48,940 bases of DNA from Saprospiraceae bacterium (GCA_023268675.1 JALQTV010000002.1:1-48940); one strand, 5' to 3'. Shown: positions 32,936 through 42,781, numbered from the stretch's first letter. Made by a program: numbers and translations. Notes: generated by a model not told the origin, from the sequence alone.

Positions 32936-34024
32936 ATGACTACTGAACCCTCATTGGATCAAGCGAGCCCGGTAAGAAGTGGAGAGGAACTTCCTCTCGA
33001 AAAATTGCAACAATTTTTGTCTGCTGCTTTTGCAGAGGATAACAATACCTCCCTCAAAGTCAAACAGTTTCCCAAAGGCTTTTCCAATCTTACCTACCTG
33101 ATCGAGTGGGGGCAAAAGGAGTACATCCTTCGAAGACCTCCTTTCGGTGCCAATATCAAAAGCGCACACGATATGGGAAGGGAGTTTCGCATGCTCAGCA
33201 GGCTAAAACCTGTTTTTCCAAAAGTACCCGAACCTGTCATTTATTGCGAAGATTCCGAAGTAATCGGCGCTCCCTTCTACCTGATGGAACGCGTGAAAGG
33301 AATCATACTCAGAGCAGGCATGCCCCCGGAAAAGTACCCGGATCCCAATGCCATGCAGGGCATTGCAAAAAGCTTTATTGAAAACCTCGCCCGGCTCCAC
33401 AGCCTCAACCTGAAAGCCAACAACCTGATGGACCTCGGAAAACCCGAAGGCTACGTGCAGCGACAAATAGAAGGCTGGGTAAAACGCTATGGCGCATCCC
33501 AAACCCACGACATTCCCACAATGACCTTTGCCGGAGAGTGGCTGCTGACCAATATCCCAAACTCAGACACCAGTGCCCTGATCCACAACGACTACAAATA
33601 CGACAACCTGGTCCTGGATCCGGACGACATCACACAAATCAAAGCTGTACTTGACTGGGAGATGGCCACTTTGGGAAATCCTCTGATGGACCTGGGAACC
33701 AGCCTGGCTTACTGGGTAACTTCCGACGACCCTGAGTTCATGAAAAACCTCAACCTCAATATCAGCCACCTGCCCGGCAATCCCGACCGCAGTACTTTGG
33801 CCGAATGGTATTTCCAAGCTTCCGGTACAGCACCTACAAGTCTTATTTTTTATTACGTCTTCGGCCTTTATAAGATTTCAGTCATCATACAGCAAATATA
33901 CTACCGCTACGAGAAGGGATTTACCCAGGATCCCCGCTTTGCTCATATCATCGAAGGAGTAAAAGCTTATGGCAAAGCAGCATCACTGGCCATCGAAAAG
34001 CAGCAAATGGATAGATTATTTTGA
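32936..34024 (+). CDS. APH-family acyl-CoA kinase (LvaA / ACAD11 N-domain-like)
   Basis: This 362-residue protein has the aminoglycoside-phosphotransferase kinase fold. The catalytic loop is LIHNDYKYDNLVLD, with His217, Asp219 and Asn224. The metal-binding Asp240 is in VLDWEMATLGNPLMDLG, and the ATP-binding Lys/Arg region is YILRRPPFG. Homologues next to an ACAD phosphorylate the 4-hydroxy group of 4-hydroxyacyl-CoA. ATG at 32936 is selected; an in-frame TTG overlapping the previous stop is less likely. It is not expected to be an antibiotic-resistance enzyme. Confidence 0.86.
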   Translation: MTTEPSLDQASPVRSGEELPLEKLQQFLSAAFAEDNNTSLKVKQFPKGFSNLTYLIEWGQKEYILRRPPFGANIKSAHDMGREFRMLSRLKPVFPKVPEPVIYCEDSEVIGAPFYLMERVKGIILRAGMPPEKYPDPNAMQGIAKSFIENLARLHSLNLKANNLMDLGKPEGYVQRQIEGWVKRYGASQTHDIPTMTFAGEWLLTNIPNSDTSALIHNDYKYDNLVLDPDDITQIKAVLDWEMATLGNPLMDLGTSLAYWVTSDDPEFMKNLNLNISHLPGNPDRSTLAEWYFQASGTAPTSLIFYYVFGLYKISVIIQQIYYRYEKGFTQDPRFAHIIEGVKAYGKAASLAIEKQQMDRLF

Positions 34025-34035
34025 AGTACCCATTG

Positions 34036-34080
34036 AGGCTTTGCAGGAACTCCCGCAAACACGGCTTTCCCGCAAAGCCT
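34036..34080. repeat. Inverted repeats between convergent genes
   Basis: AGGCTTTGC pairs with GCAAAGCCT across a 27-base loop. A competing inner stem, GGCTTT/AAAGCC, uses the same right arm. The unit is imperfectly repeated (GGCTTTGCAGGAACTCCCGCAAA, then CGGCTTTCCCGCAAAG). No U-tract follows on either strand. It could be a rho-independent-like 3' structure or a small repetitive extragenic element. Nothing else is seen in the 133-base gap. Confidence 0.4.
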
Positions 34081-34157
34081 GTATAGCGAATTCTGAAAAC
34101 GAGGGCTTGCTCCATTAGCAGCACTCTTGGATGCTGAATAGTTATGTATAAAGTTTT

Positions 34158-35630
34158 TCAGAACCTGAAACCTAAGGTCATCAACAACTTACTCACTGCC
34201 ACATCGTTATTAACCAACTGGTTGACACCATCGGACGTGTTATAAGGAAGATAGGTATTTTGAACTTTACCAAAACGGTAAGCCAGGTCCAGAAAATATC
34301 CCTGCTGTACAATGCCTGCACCAAACGACCAGGTGTGATTTACGGTATCATCACCGTCTATTGCAGAAGGCAAAAAGGCAGTTCCTCCCCTGAAGCGCAT
34401 GATATCATAGGCAAATTCCGCTCCCAAACGCACATTTAGCACCGGTTTGAAGGTTCCGAGAATAGCGTTGTTTACTGCGCGTTGCTCCGTGGGAAAATTG
34501 TCATAATTGAAGGAGGCTCCGCTGTAATCGACATATTCTATCTCTCCGCTAATAAAACCATACTTGCTGATGATCACAGCTGCACTGCCTGAATAACGCC
34601 AGGGAGTGCGCAGTTTGTAATTGAAATATCCGTCGGGCGATTCTCCGGCTGCTTCAATAACTTCTCCGTCCTCCACCGTGTACTGGTAGTCCATATCACT
34701 TGTAAAATTGTCTTCCAGGCTGAAATAAGTAGGAGAATGTACACTCATACCCAGTCGAAAACTCTGGACCGGACGAAAGATCATACCCAGTTTAAAATTT
34801 ATCCCGGTACCTGTCGTGTTGAGGTACTCGCGGTAGGAAAGATTGTCAAAATAGGGAATGGCTCCATCTGCTCCTTCTCCTGTATCTTCTTCTGCATAGG
34901 TCTTCGTCTGTGTAAAATTCAAAAAAGGTACTCCCACACTCAGTCCTATCATCACCCTTTCTTCAAGGTTTCCGGCAAAAGCGAAGGTCAGTTCATTAAT
35001 AGATCCATCACGGGCTACAAATTGCTGCCGATAAATAGGTTCTCCATAAGCAAACTGATAGTCTGTTTCAAAAGTACCATCTTCATCAAGATCGTACACA
35101 GCCTCTGCCTCTATGGCTACACCTGCCCCAAAAGGGTTGTAGTTGTCAGAACTGTTTGCCTCTTCAACAAACTGATCTGTAATGGACCCTACAGACGTCC
35201 CGTCGAAAAAAAAGTTCTGGTTGAAGTTCTGTAACCTGTTCATACCCATCCCAAAATTAAAAGACGACCATTTGTCGCTTTTGGGATCCGAATAAACGAT
35301 GATTCCGAAATTGCTAAGGTTGAAATTAGATGCCGTTTCGCGAGAACGTAGTCCCTCCGGATCATTGCTGAGCCAGGAATCCGTGGCATTTCCCACAAAA
35401 GAAGGAGAAATCGTAAATACGGATCTTCTGTTGAGGGCAATCCCGGCAGGGTTGGTACTCATCACTGCGAAATCTGTTCCCAGTGCCCCCAGTGCTCCTC
35501 CCACTGCCATTGTCCTGGCAGTGCTGTTGATCTCAAAGTTTGAGTATCGATAAGCGTCGAAAGCATTTTGGGCAAAGAGAGAACCTCCTAAACAGAAGGC
35601 CACCCATCCATATAGTTTGAAAAGTTTCAT
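34158..35630 (-). CDS. FadL/OmpP1-like outer-membrane transporter
   Basis: This 490-residue beta-barrel protein has a signal peptide (about 1-21). The N-terminal STARTMAVGGALGALGTDFAVMSTNPAGIAL region resembles the hatch/NPA motif of FadL-type hydrophobic-compound channels. Repeated amphipathic strands follow, and it ends in LMTLGFRF with a terminal Phe. It could import fatty acids or other hydrophobic molecules, which fits the acyl-CoA genes that converge on it. ATG at 35630 is chosen; the preceding codon, TTG, is not needed. Confidence 0.82.
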   Translation of the reverse strand: MKLFKLYGWVAFCLGGSLFAQNAFDAYRYSNFEINSTARTMAVGGALGALGTDFAVMSTNPAGIALNRRSVFTISPSFVGNATDSWLSNDPEGLRSRETASNFNLSNFGIIVYSDPKSDKWSSFNFGMGMNRLQNFNQNFFFDGTSVGSITDQFVEEANSSDNYNPFGAGVAIEAEAVYDLDEDGTFETDYQFAYGEPIYRQQFVARDGSINELTFAFAGNLEERVMIGLSVGVPFLNFTQTKTYAEEDTGEGADGAIPYFDNLSYREYLNTTGTGINFKLGMIFRPVQSFRLGMSVHSPTYFSLEDNFTSDMDYQYTVEDGEVIEAAGESPDGYFNYKLRTPWRYSGSAAVIISKYGFISGEIEYVDYSGASFNYDNFPTEQRAVNNAILGTFKPVLNVRLGAEFAYDIMRFRGGTAFLPSAIDGDDTVNHTWSFGAGIVQQGYFLDLAYRFGKVQNTYLPYNTSDGVNQLVNNDVAVSKLLMTLGFRF

Positions 35631-35658
35631 CAAGTTAATTGGTTGTTGTTACGTAGTA

Positions 35659-36948
35659 CTACTCGTTTTTCTTACGACTTCCTCCGGAAGAAGAAGACCT
35701 GGTTGCTGAACCGCTGCTGACATTGGGTCTTGACGGAGCGCTGATAGAAGGTCTGCTTGCCGGACTGCTGCTTCGCGGAGCACTCATTCTGGGAGTACCA
35801 AAATTACTTCGCTGAGGCTGTGTTCTGCTTGGTGAGCCATTATTGAAACCGGAACTTCTATTTGGCGTCCTGGTACTCGGGCGATATACATTGGGCGTTC
35901 TCTGCTGCTGGCCGGCTCCCGGATTTACCCTTGAAGGGGTATTGCTGCGGGTGTTCCTGCTGCGGTCAAAGTTACTGCCTCTGAAAGTACGGGAATCTGA
36001 AGGATTGACAGCCGAAGGACTTCTTCGGGTATCGATCTCACTGCTTCGACCGGTAGCTCTCGGGTTGTTGCGCCCGGAAACATTTGGAGAATTGACATCA
36101 GGACTGTTGCGGATAACACCTGCTCTGTCCATAGGCCTGTCAGGATTCAGTCCACGGCTATTGCTGTAAGATTTTCTACCCAGAGCCCGATCCGTCTGGT
36201 CACCCGGAGTATCTGAGCGCAATCGTGGAGAATTGCTTCTCGGCACATTGGTAGCTGCGTTGGATCTTGGACCGTAGTACACTTCTCTCTGGCGAACATC
36301 ATTGTTATAAACGTTGTAGGTTACGTTGTTGAACGTATTGTAGTTGTAACCATATCCCCAGGAGGGCGTGAAGTAAAACGGAGAACTAAAGCCATACGGA
36401 TTCCACATGGATCTGTTGAGCCAGGCAGAACGACCAAATCCGAAAGAAAATGAAAATCCTGAGCGATAATAAGAAGGACTGTACCAGGGATCTGCCCAGG
36501 TATTCCAACTATTCCATCCAAAAGAGTTGTAAGGATTGATCCCAGCCCAGGTATTGAAACGAAGAGAGTTTCTCCACACATTCCTTCTGTAAAAACTCCT
36601 GTAAGCATAGGGATCATCATAGATCAATACCGTCATACCCGGAGTAAAGAAAGGATCGTAGTAAGACATATCCACATAGAACGGATCGAAGAAATTGAAG
36701 CCGTATAGCGGTCTATGGAAACGTCGTATACGGGAAGTGTAGTAATAATCGTAGTCTTCCTCGTTGTAATAATAATCATCGTCTGCCGCATATTCCTCAT
36801 CATAACCTTGCTGTGCATACACGCTTTCCTGCGTACTTACCGTTTTACTTGCGCGAGAGGGGTCGTAGTAAAGATCATCATAAACTTGTGCGAAGCCGGA
36901 AACAGCAAAAAACAACAGTGCCGACAATAACAATATCTTATTTTTCAT
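35659..36948 (-). CDS. Secreted aromatic-rich low-complexity protein
   Basis: This 429-residue protein has a signal peptide (about 1-21) and three compositional blocks. Residues about 22-75 are acidic and Tyr-rich (DDDYYYNEEDYDYYY). Residues about 76-230 are rich in Tyr, Phe, Trp, Asn and Ser with little Lys. The last ~200 are rich in Ser, Arg, Pro and Asn and look disordered and basic, ending in RKKNE. Similar low-complexity envelope proteins occur in Bacteroidota, but I know no function. Charge separation and aromatics suggest self-association, adhesion or matrix formation (inference). It sits 29 bases upstream of the FadL-like gene on the same strand. Confidence 0.75.
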   Translation of the reverse strand: MKNKILLLSALLFFAVSGFAQVYDDLYYDPSRASKTVSTQESVYAQQGYDEEYAADDDYYYNEEDYDYYYTSRIRRFHRPLYGFNFFDPFYVDMSYYDPFFTPGMTVLIYDDPYAYRSFYRRNVWRNSLRFNTWAGINPYNSFGWNSWNTWADPWYSPSYYRSGFSFSFGFGRSAWLNRSMWNPYGFSSPFYFTPSWGYGYNYNTFNNVTYNVYNNDVRQREVYYGPRSNAATNVPRSNSPRLRSDTPGDQTDRALGRKSYSNSRGLNPDRPMDRAGVIRNSPDVNSPNVSGRNNPRATGRSSEIDTRRSPSAVNPSDSRTFRGSNFDRSRNTRSNTPSRVNPGAGQQQRTPNVYRPSTRTPNRSSGFNNGSPSRTQPQRSNFGTPRMSAPRSSSPASRPSISAPSRPNVSSGSATRSSSSGGSRKKNE

Positions 36949-36979
36949 AGCGCATTTTTTTTCGTATTTACAATACTCA

Positions 36980-37012
36980 TTCGACATTACAACATCCAAA
37001 TTATTACATTTG
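36980..37012 (+). promoter_or_regulatory. Candidate promoter for proS
   Basis: TTCG and a perfect -7 box TACATTTG are separated by 21 bases. Only the -33 box has a mismatch. The predicted mRNA would have a leader of about 140 bases containing no obvious T-box or terminator. The remaining ~200-base divergent region shows no gene. Confidence 0.4.
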
Positions 37013-37158
37013 TGCCTGAATTTTTGTTAAAGGCGCATTAAACCCTGAAAAAGCGGGTGTTAAAATTATCTCAATGCAGACTTTAACAACTGTTAAATGT
37101 AAATTTACGAAATTTTCGCATTGTAGTTCTACATTGTACTTCAAAAGCAACAACAGTC

Positions 37159-38625
37159 ATGGCTAAGGAAATCACAGGAATGAGCGAAGACTATTCGCAG
37201 TGGTACATAGATATTGTTAAAAAAGCAGGTTTGGCAGACAACTCTGCCGTGAGGGGCTGCATGGTAATCAAACCCTATGGCTTTGCTATCTGGGAAAATA
37301 TGCGCGACCAACTGGACCGCATGTTCAAGGAGACAGGCCACGTTAACGCCTATTTTCCACTCTTCATACCCAAAAGTTTCCTCAGCAGAGAAGCTGATCA
37401 CGTAGAAGGTTTCGCCAAAGAGTGCGCTGTAGTTACCCACCACCGCCTCATGAACGCACCAGACGGCAGCGGTGTGGTCGTAGATCCGGAAGCAAAGCTG
37501 GAAGAAGAATTGATCGTCAGACCTACTTCCGAAACCATTATCTGGCATACATACAAAGACTGGATCAACTCCTATCGGGATCTGCCTCTGTTGATCAACC
37601 AATGGGCCAACGTAGTTCGTTGGGAAATGCGTACCCGCCTCTTCCTCCGAACAGCAGAGTTTTTATGGCAGGAAGGTCATACCGCTCATGCCACCAGAGA
37701 AGAAGCCGTAGCAGAAGCAAAGTTGATGCAGAAAGTTTATGCACAATTTGCAGAAGAATATATGGCCATGCCAGTGATTCAAGGCTATAAAACCGCCAAC
37801 GAACGTTTTGCAGGAGCCGAAGATACGCTTACCATAGAAGCATTGATGCAGGATGGAAAAGCACTGCAAGCAGGTACCTCACACTTCCTGGGACAAAACT
37901 TTGCCAAGGCTTTCGATGTGAAGTTCCTGGATGAAAACAACAAGGAATCCTATGTGTGGGCTACTTCCTGGGGAGTTTCTACCCGACTGATGGGTGGATT
38001 GATCATGACCCACTCCGATGATGATGGATTGGTCATTCCACCAAAACTGGCACCTACCCAGGTAATCATCGTACCTATCCCAAAACCTGCAGCCGAAATT
38101 GACGAGGTAGCTGAAAAAATCATGAAAGCACTTCGAAGCAAGGGCATCTCTGTAAGCTATGATACAGATATGAAAAAACGCCCGGGATTTAAGTTTGCCG
38201 AACATGAATTGAAAGGCATCCCGGTGCGAATTGGCATTGGCAAAAGAGACCTGGAAAACAACCAGGTAGAAATTGCCAGAAGGGATACCAAGGAGAAATC
38301 CATGCAAAATCTGGATGGAATAGAAAACTATGTCGAACAACTCCTGGCTGATATCCAGCAAAATCTGTTCGACCGAGCGCTGCGCTACCGAACCGAACAC
38401 ACCACCCGAGTGGACAATTTCGATGATTTCAAAGAAGTTCTGGAAAGCAAGGGCGGCTTCATTGAAGCACATTGGGACGGAACTACCGAAACAGAACTCA
38501 AAATCAAGGAGCTTACCAAAGCTACCATCCGCTGTATCCCTAATGATGTGGTAGAGGAACCCGGCAAATGCGTACTAACCGGCAAGGATTCCAAACACAG
38601 AGTACTTTTTGCAAAAGCGTATTAA
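37159..38625 (+). CDS. proS: Prolyl-tRNA synthetase, archaeal/eukaryotic-type (type 3)
   Basis: This is a class-II synthetase of 488 residues without the editing INS domain. Motif 1 region is [16 protein letters not shown], motif 2 is [26 protein letters not shown] and motif 3 is [17 protein letters not shown]. The anticodon-binding domain covers about residues 290-395 (VIIVPIPK...). The C-terminal extension includes a zinc-site-like region ending FAKAY. This short type, also found in many Bacteroidota, lacks cis-editing of Ala-tRNA-Pro. Reduced proofreading is thus probably handled elsewhere. Confidence 0.95.
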   Translation: MAKEITGMSEDYSQWYIDIVKKAGLADNSAVRGCMVIKPYGFAIWENMRDQLDRMFKETGHVNAYFPLFIPKSFLSREADHVEGFAKECAVVTHHRLMNAPDGSGVVVDPEAKLEEELIVRPTSETIIWHTYKDWINSYRDLPLLINQWANVVRWEMRTRLFLRTAEFLWQEGHTAHATREEAVAEAKLMQKVYAQFAEEYMAMPVIQGYKTANERFAGAEDTLTIEALMQDGKALQAGTSHFLGQNFAKAFDVKFLDENNKESYVWATSWGVSTRLMGGLIMTHSDDDGLVIPPKLAPTQVIIVPIPKPAAEIDEVAEKIMKALRSKGISVSYDTDMKKRPGFKFAEHELKGIPVRIGIGKRDLENNQVEIARRDTKEKSMQNLDGIENYVEQLLADIQQNLFDRALRYRTEHTTRVDNFDDFKEVLESKGGFIEAHWDGTTETELKIKELTKATIRCIPNDVVEEPGKCVLTGKDSKHRVLFAKAY

Positions 38626-38632
38626 ATACACA

Positions 38633-38678
38633 AAAAGTGGTCAGCCAAAACTACTGTATGGTTTTGGCTGACGCTTTT
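38633..38678 (+). terminator. Terminator between proS and the amidohydrolase gene
   Basis: A 12-bp stem (GTCAGCCAAAAC / GTTTTGGCTGAC) with a 9-base loop extends through a small internal loop into an A-run paired with a TTTT run. On both strands U-rich sequence follows, so it can serve the two convergent genes. Confidence 0.75.
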
Positions 38679-38697
38679 ACGAATCAAGAGTCTTTCT

Positions 38698-40290
38698 TTA
38701 CTTTTTCTTTGGAATCACAAATGGCGCTTCCAGCGCAGAAGGTTCCACTCCCTTCTTAGAATCTGCCACCATCTCTTCTACCTTTTCCATCAGTTTCGCG
38801 TTGTTGATCACAATACCATCCTTTATGGTATGACTGATTCCACCCTTTCGGACCATGTTTCCATCTTTGTCAAGTGTCAAAGCACCGAAAGAATACATGA
38901 AGCGCAGGTTATACAAGGGACTCGCATCTACAATGATGAGGTCCGCGGCATAGCCCGGTCTTACCAGGCCTAGTTTTTCCTGACGTAACGTCTTGGCACT
39001 GTTATGTGTAGCAGCCTTCAACACCTCCAGGGTGTGCAAGCCGGTTTCCCGCATCAACTGCAATTCTCTGATATTGGAAAAACCAGGGGTCGCAAAGATG
39101 TAATTGTCGTCAGTACCGTAAGCTACGCGCCCCCCACGTTTGTTGAATTCATAAATCAGGTCTCCCCAAAGGTCGAATGCATAAGTCCAGTAATATTCAT
39201 CATCAGAAGTCCAGTCATAGTGGTAAGCTCCGTGATAGTTGGGATCAGGCCCATTCCAGCGAATCAAAGCCTGGTGGGTATATTTTTCGTGCCAGGGAAG
39301 GCTTCCCGCCCGCAACAGATCTCGATTGGCCTCATATACCACACGGGTAGGAAGCATGGTTACGCCGTATGCTACCAGTGAATCTGCCACCTCCGTCAAC
39401 AATCGCTCTTTATTGGCTTCCAGCCAGACATGACCGGCCTGTCGGAATCGCTCACTCTCATCATTGAAATTGTAATTCCTCGAAAAGTCCTGTACCGTGC
39501 GATCCAAAGAGGATTCAGCATAAGCATAATGGTGTTCTATCATGGTCACTCCCAAGCGGGCAGCATCTACTGCATGGGTGACCGAAGTGGTACTTGGCGG
39601 AATGTGATAAGTAGTAATGCCACCTGCTGCTGTTACTGCCTTGCAAACAGCTCCCAGCAATTCCTGGCTCCAGCCCAGATCACCTACATTGACTACATGA
39701 GCCCCCTTTGCAACCATCTCCTGAGCAATTTGCATGGCATTTTTAGGATCTTCAATAAATTCCCGGTCGTGCCCTGTTTGCTGACCCCAGTTCCAAATGG
39801 GAAACATCCGAGGAGCCAAAATTTCATTGGCATCGCTCCTTTTTGCTTCAGCAATGGCATTTTCAAGGCCACGGTCAGGTGCCGGAACAAGAGTAGTGAC
39901 CCCATGGGCCAACTTCAGATAGTAAACGTATTCAATCGGCATGGGCTCCTGGCGAAGGTGCATGTGCAGGTCAATCATACCAGGCATGACATACTTGCCG
40001 GTAGCATCTATGACCCTGTCTCCGCTAACCCGCTCAACTGCTCCTCGTCGCTTGGCAGTAACAGGATCGAAAGGAATCATATCCGCTATCTTGTTGCCCT
40101 CAATAACGATGTCATAAGGCCCTACTGGTGGACCTCCATGGCCGGGCAATACCATAGCGCCACGGATAACCAGCCTTTCATAAGGTCCGTCGGCTAGATC
40201 GCCAAAATTACTTTGTGCAAATAGGGGCAAAATACCCAGGCAAAGTGCCAGAACCAGAGTGCCGGCCACTTTAGAAAAGAGACTTGTCAT
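38698..40290 (-). CDS. Secreted metal-dependent amidohydrolase
   Basis: This 530-residue protein has a signal peptide (about 1-25) and the amidohydrolase fold. HxH is His109 and His111 (MIDLHMHL), additional metal ligands include His in TYHIPPS and HHYAYAE, and Asp is in YGTDDN. The C-terminal part restores the beta-sandwich with LVRPGYAADLIIVDASP. It resembles prolidase- and imidazolonepropionase-like exported enzymes. The substrate is unknown. It is the last gene of a long minus-strand run, 124 bases after the M20 peptidase. Confidence 0.85.
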   Translation of the reverse strand: MTSLFSKVAGTLVLALCLGILPLFAQSNFGDLADGPYERLVIRGAMVLPGHGGPPVGPYDIVIEGNKIADMIPFDPVTAKRRGAVERVSGDRVIDATGKYVMPGMIDLHMHLRQEPMPIEYVYYLKLAHGVTTLVPAPDRGLENAIAEAKRSDANEILAPRMFPIWNWGQQTGHDREFIEDPKNAMQIAQEMVAKGAHVVNVGDLGWSQELLGAVCKAVTAAGGITTYHIPPSTTSVTHAVDAARLGVTMIEHHYAYAESSLDRTVQDFSRNYNFNDESERFRQAGHVWLEANKERLLTEVADSLVAYGVTMLPTRVVYEANRDLLRAGSLPWHEKYTHQALIRWNGPDPNYHGAYHYDWTSDDEYYWTYAFDLWGDLIYEFNKRGGRVAYGTDDNYIFATPGFSNIRELQLMRETGLHTLEVLKAATHNSAKTLRQEKLGLVRPGYAADLIIVDASPLYNLRFMYSFGALTLDKDGNMVRKGGISHTIKDGIVINNAKLMEKVEEMVADSKKGVEPSALEAPFVIPKKK

Positions 40291-40414
40291 AAAGATTAGA
40301 TTTTGTAGAAGCTGCCTCCGGATTAGATTTGAGCTAGCTTCTGAAGTCAGTAATTCGCTTTCAATCTGTTGAAAGATACCAACTTTTGAGTAAAATTCGT
40401 GATACGAACTGCTC

Positions 40415-41884
40415 TTATTTACAGCTGTTGAGTACCAATTGTCGGTAAAAGCGAATCATAGCTGTATAGTCCTCCCGGGAGATGCGTTCGTCGTTTCCGT
40501 GAAATTGAGTTAATTCCTCGTTTTTTAGCCGTAACGGCATGAAGCGATAAGTTCCTTTGGCCAATTCTTGATAATGCTTGCTGTCGGTCCCTGCAATTAC
40601 CAGACCCGGAGCTACTACCGCATCTGGAAAAATTTCCCTGATGGTTTTTTCCAGTACCCGAAATCCAAGCGTTTCGGTAGAAGAAACAGGAGAAGGAGGG
40701 GTGTGGTCTTCTGCACCCTCCACGCTGATTTGAATGCGCGGATCATCAATGACTTGCTCTACCCGCTCTCCGACACTCTCCGGTGTATCGCCCGGTAAAA
40801 TCCGAAAATTGATGCTAGCCTGAGCCCTGGCGGGCAAAACATTGGATTTTACTCCTGCACGGAAAATAGTTGGTGCAATCGTTGTGCGTATCATGGCATT
40901 GGTACCGGGATTGTTCTCCAGCTGATGAATGATGATACCCTTGCTGAGCCAGAGGTTGGCTAAGGCAACTTTATTAGGAAGCGGCGACTCAGGGCCAATA
41001 TAATCCAACATTAGTCGGGTAGCACCATCCAATCTGGCAGGAAAAGGGTTTTCCTGGAGTTTGTTAATGGCAGAGGCCAATATTCCTACAGCTGTCATCG
41101 CAGGAGGTCGGGAAGAATGGCCTCCCTCTGTATTTACCTCCAGGTTGAGGGTGAGCATCCCCTTTTCTGCTATGCCAATTACCGCCAGTGGCTGCTCCAA
41201 CCCACCTCCACCATCCTCTACCAACAACATGCCTTCGTCTAATACATATTCGAATCGAATGTTCTTGTCAGCAAACCACCTTGCCATGGCTGCCGCTCCT
41301 GCTGAACCTCCGGTTTCTTCGTCGTGCCCAAAAGCAAAAAAGACCGTTCGATTAGGCTGATACCCTTCTTCCAACAATAGCTCTACAGATTCCAGGATGG
41401 CCATGAGGGAACCTTTGTCGTCTATGGCACCTCTTCCCCAGATGGTCGTGTCGTCCAATTTTCCCGCAAACGGCGGGTGAGTCCAATGCTCCAAACTTGC
41501 AGAATCCGGTGGAACCACGTCCTTGTGTGCCATCAGAAGCACAGGTGACAAGGTAGACTGCTTGCCCGGCCACTCCAGGATGGTCGAAAGTCCGGCAATA
41601 GTGGTGCGACGGAGCAGAGAATCTGTCAAAGGGAAATGCCCTGCAAGAAAAGTATCAAAAGCTAAAAAAGCCTGCGTATCTATGGGCAACAATGAGATGG
41701 TTGGGTAGCGAATAGCTGCTGCAAGCCTTTCGGCAGCACCGGCAATAGGTTCCGGTAGGTCGGGAATGTCAACCTGTATCTGGCGGGAAGTGAAGGAGAG
41801 TGTTCTGATGCTGATTATACCAATCAGCAAAACGAATCCCGTCAGCCCCCACTGGAGCAACCTGTATTTTCGAGCCCTGGCCAT
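40415..41884 (-). CDS. Membrane-anchored M20 peptidase, PM20D1/carboxypeptidase-S type
   Basis: This 489-residue di-zinc hydrolase has one N-terminal membrane helix (about 11-28). Ligands visible are His120 and Asp122 (MAHKDVV), Asp155 (GRGAIDDKG), Glu189-Glu190 (HDEETGG), Asp in LDEGM, and a late His in FHGNDE. The large lid domain covers about residues 240-385. PM20D1 relatives hydrolyse or form N-acyl amino acids, and yeast carboxypeptidase S degrades peptides. The catalytic domain should face the periplasm. It follows rmlA by 13 bases. Confidence 0.87.
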   Translation of the reverse strand: MARARKYRLLQWGLTGFVLLIGIISIRTLSFTSRQIQVDIPDLPEPIAGAAERLAAAIRYPTISLLPIDTQAFLAFDTFLAGHFPLTDSLLRRTTIAGLSTILEWPGKQSTLSPVLLMAHKDVVPPDSASLEHWTHPPFAGKLDDTTIWGRGAIDDKGSLMAILESVELLLEEGYQPNRTVFFAFGHDEETGGSAGAAAMARWFADKNIRFEYVLDEGMLLVEDGGGGLEQPLAVIGIAEKGMLTLNLEVNTEGGHSSRPPAMTAVGILASAINKLQENPFPARLDGATRLMLDYIGPESPLPNKVALANLWLSKGIIIHQLENNPGTNAMIRTTIAPTIFRAGVKSNVLPARAQASINFRILPGDTPESVGERVEQVIDDPRIQISVEGAEDHTPPSPVSSTETLGFRVLEKTIREIFPDAVVAPGLVIAGTDSKHYQELAKGTYRFMPLRLKNEELTQFHGNDERISREDYTAMIRFYRQLVLNSCK

Positions 41885-41897
41885 ATTGGGGTATGTC

Positions 41898-42767
41898 TTA
41901 TTCGTCGTTTTTCAAGAGGTTGAGCAGGTATTCGCCATAACCGCTCTTGATGTATTTCTGGCCCAACTTTTCCAGCTGTCCGGCATCGATGAAGCCCATT
42001 TCATAAGCCACTTCTTCAATGCAGCCGATTTTCAAGCCCTGCCTCTCTTCAATTACCTGAATGAATTGCCCTGCCTGCATCAGAGAATGGTGCGTCCCGG
42101 TATCCAGCCAGGCTACTCCTCTACCCAATACCCCTACCTTTAGCTTCCCTGCCTGCAGGTAGTATTTGTTGACATCCGTAATTTCATACTCTCCTCGGGC
42201 ACTGGGCTTCAGGTTACGGGCTATTTCCACCACCTGATTGTCATAAAAGTACAGCCCGGGCACGGCGTAATTGGATTTTGGCCGGACCGGTTTTTCTTCT
42301 ATAGAAATCGCATTGAACGTTTTATCAAATTCCACCACTCCGTATCTTTCCGGGTCTGCAACCCGGTACGCAAAAACAACTCCACCGTCAGGATCTACAC
42401 TTTCCTGCAACAACTCCGACAAACCATTTCCGTAAAAAATATTGTCTCCCAAAACCAGTGCTACACTATCATCCCCGATAAAATCAGCCCCAAGCACAAA
42501 AGCCTGAGCCAGCCCGTTGGGTTCAAACTGTGGCACATAAGAGAAGGCACACCCCAGCTCACTCCCATCTCCCAACAATTCCCGAAATCTCGGCAACTCA
42601 GACGGAGTCGATATAATTAGAATTTCCCGGATACCCGCCGATAAAAGGGTAGAAAGCGGGTAGTAAATCATGGGCTTGTCATATACCGGCATCAATTGCT
42701 TGCTAACAACAATAGTCAGGGGATAAAGTCTTGTACCGGAACCTCCGGCGAGTATGATACCTTTCAT
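41898..42767 (-). CDS. rmlA: Glucose-1-phosphate thymidylyltransferase
   Basis: This 289-residue enzyme makes dTDP-glucose from dTTP and glucose-1-phosphate, the first step of dTDP-L-rhamnose and other deoxysugars. The nucleotide loop is [11 protein letters not shown] (about residues 6-16). [17 protein letters not shown] and [10 protein letters not shown] are family signatures. rmlB, rmlC and rmlD are not in the window, so the sugar pathway is incomplete here. It starts 14 bases after the degenerate receiver gene. Confidence 0.95.
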   Translation of the reverse strand: MKGIILAGGSGTRLYPLTIVVSKQLMPVYDKPMIYYPLSTLLSAGIREILIISTPSELPRFRELLGDGSELGCAFSYVPQFEPNGLAQAFVLGADFIGDDSVALVLGDNIFYGNGLSELLQESVDPDGGVVFAYRVADPERYGVVEFDKTFNAISIEEKPVRPKSNYAVPGLYFYDNQVVEIARNLKPSARGEYEITDVNKYYLQAGKLKVGVLGRGVAWLDTGTHHSLMQAGQFIQVIEERQGLKIGCIEEVAYEMGFIDAGQLEKLGQKYIKSGYGEYLLNLLKNDE

Positions 42768-42781
42768 TTTTTCCGGTTTTG

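Noticed and set aside
32936-34024. Aminoglycoside-resistance kinase
   Set aside because: The APH fold is shared, but the adjacency to an ACAD10/11-type dehydrogenase and the isomerase points to acyl-CoA phosphorylation.
35840-36170. 108-codon plus-strand frame opposite the low-complexity gene
   Set aside because: It is a mirror of the biased Ser/Arg/Pro codons of the real gene and has no independent pattern or start.
37013-37158. T-box or other riboswitch before proS
   Set aside because: No T-box-like sequence, specifier stem or terminator could be recognised in the leader.
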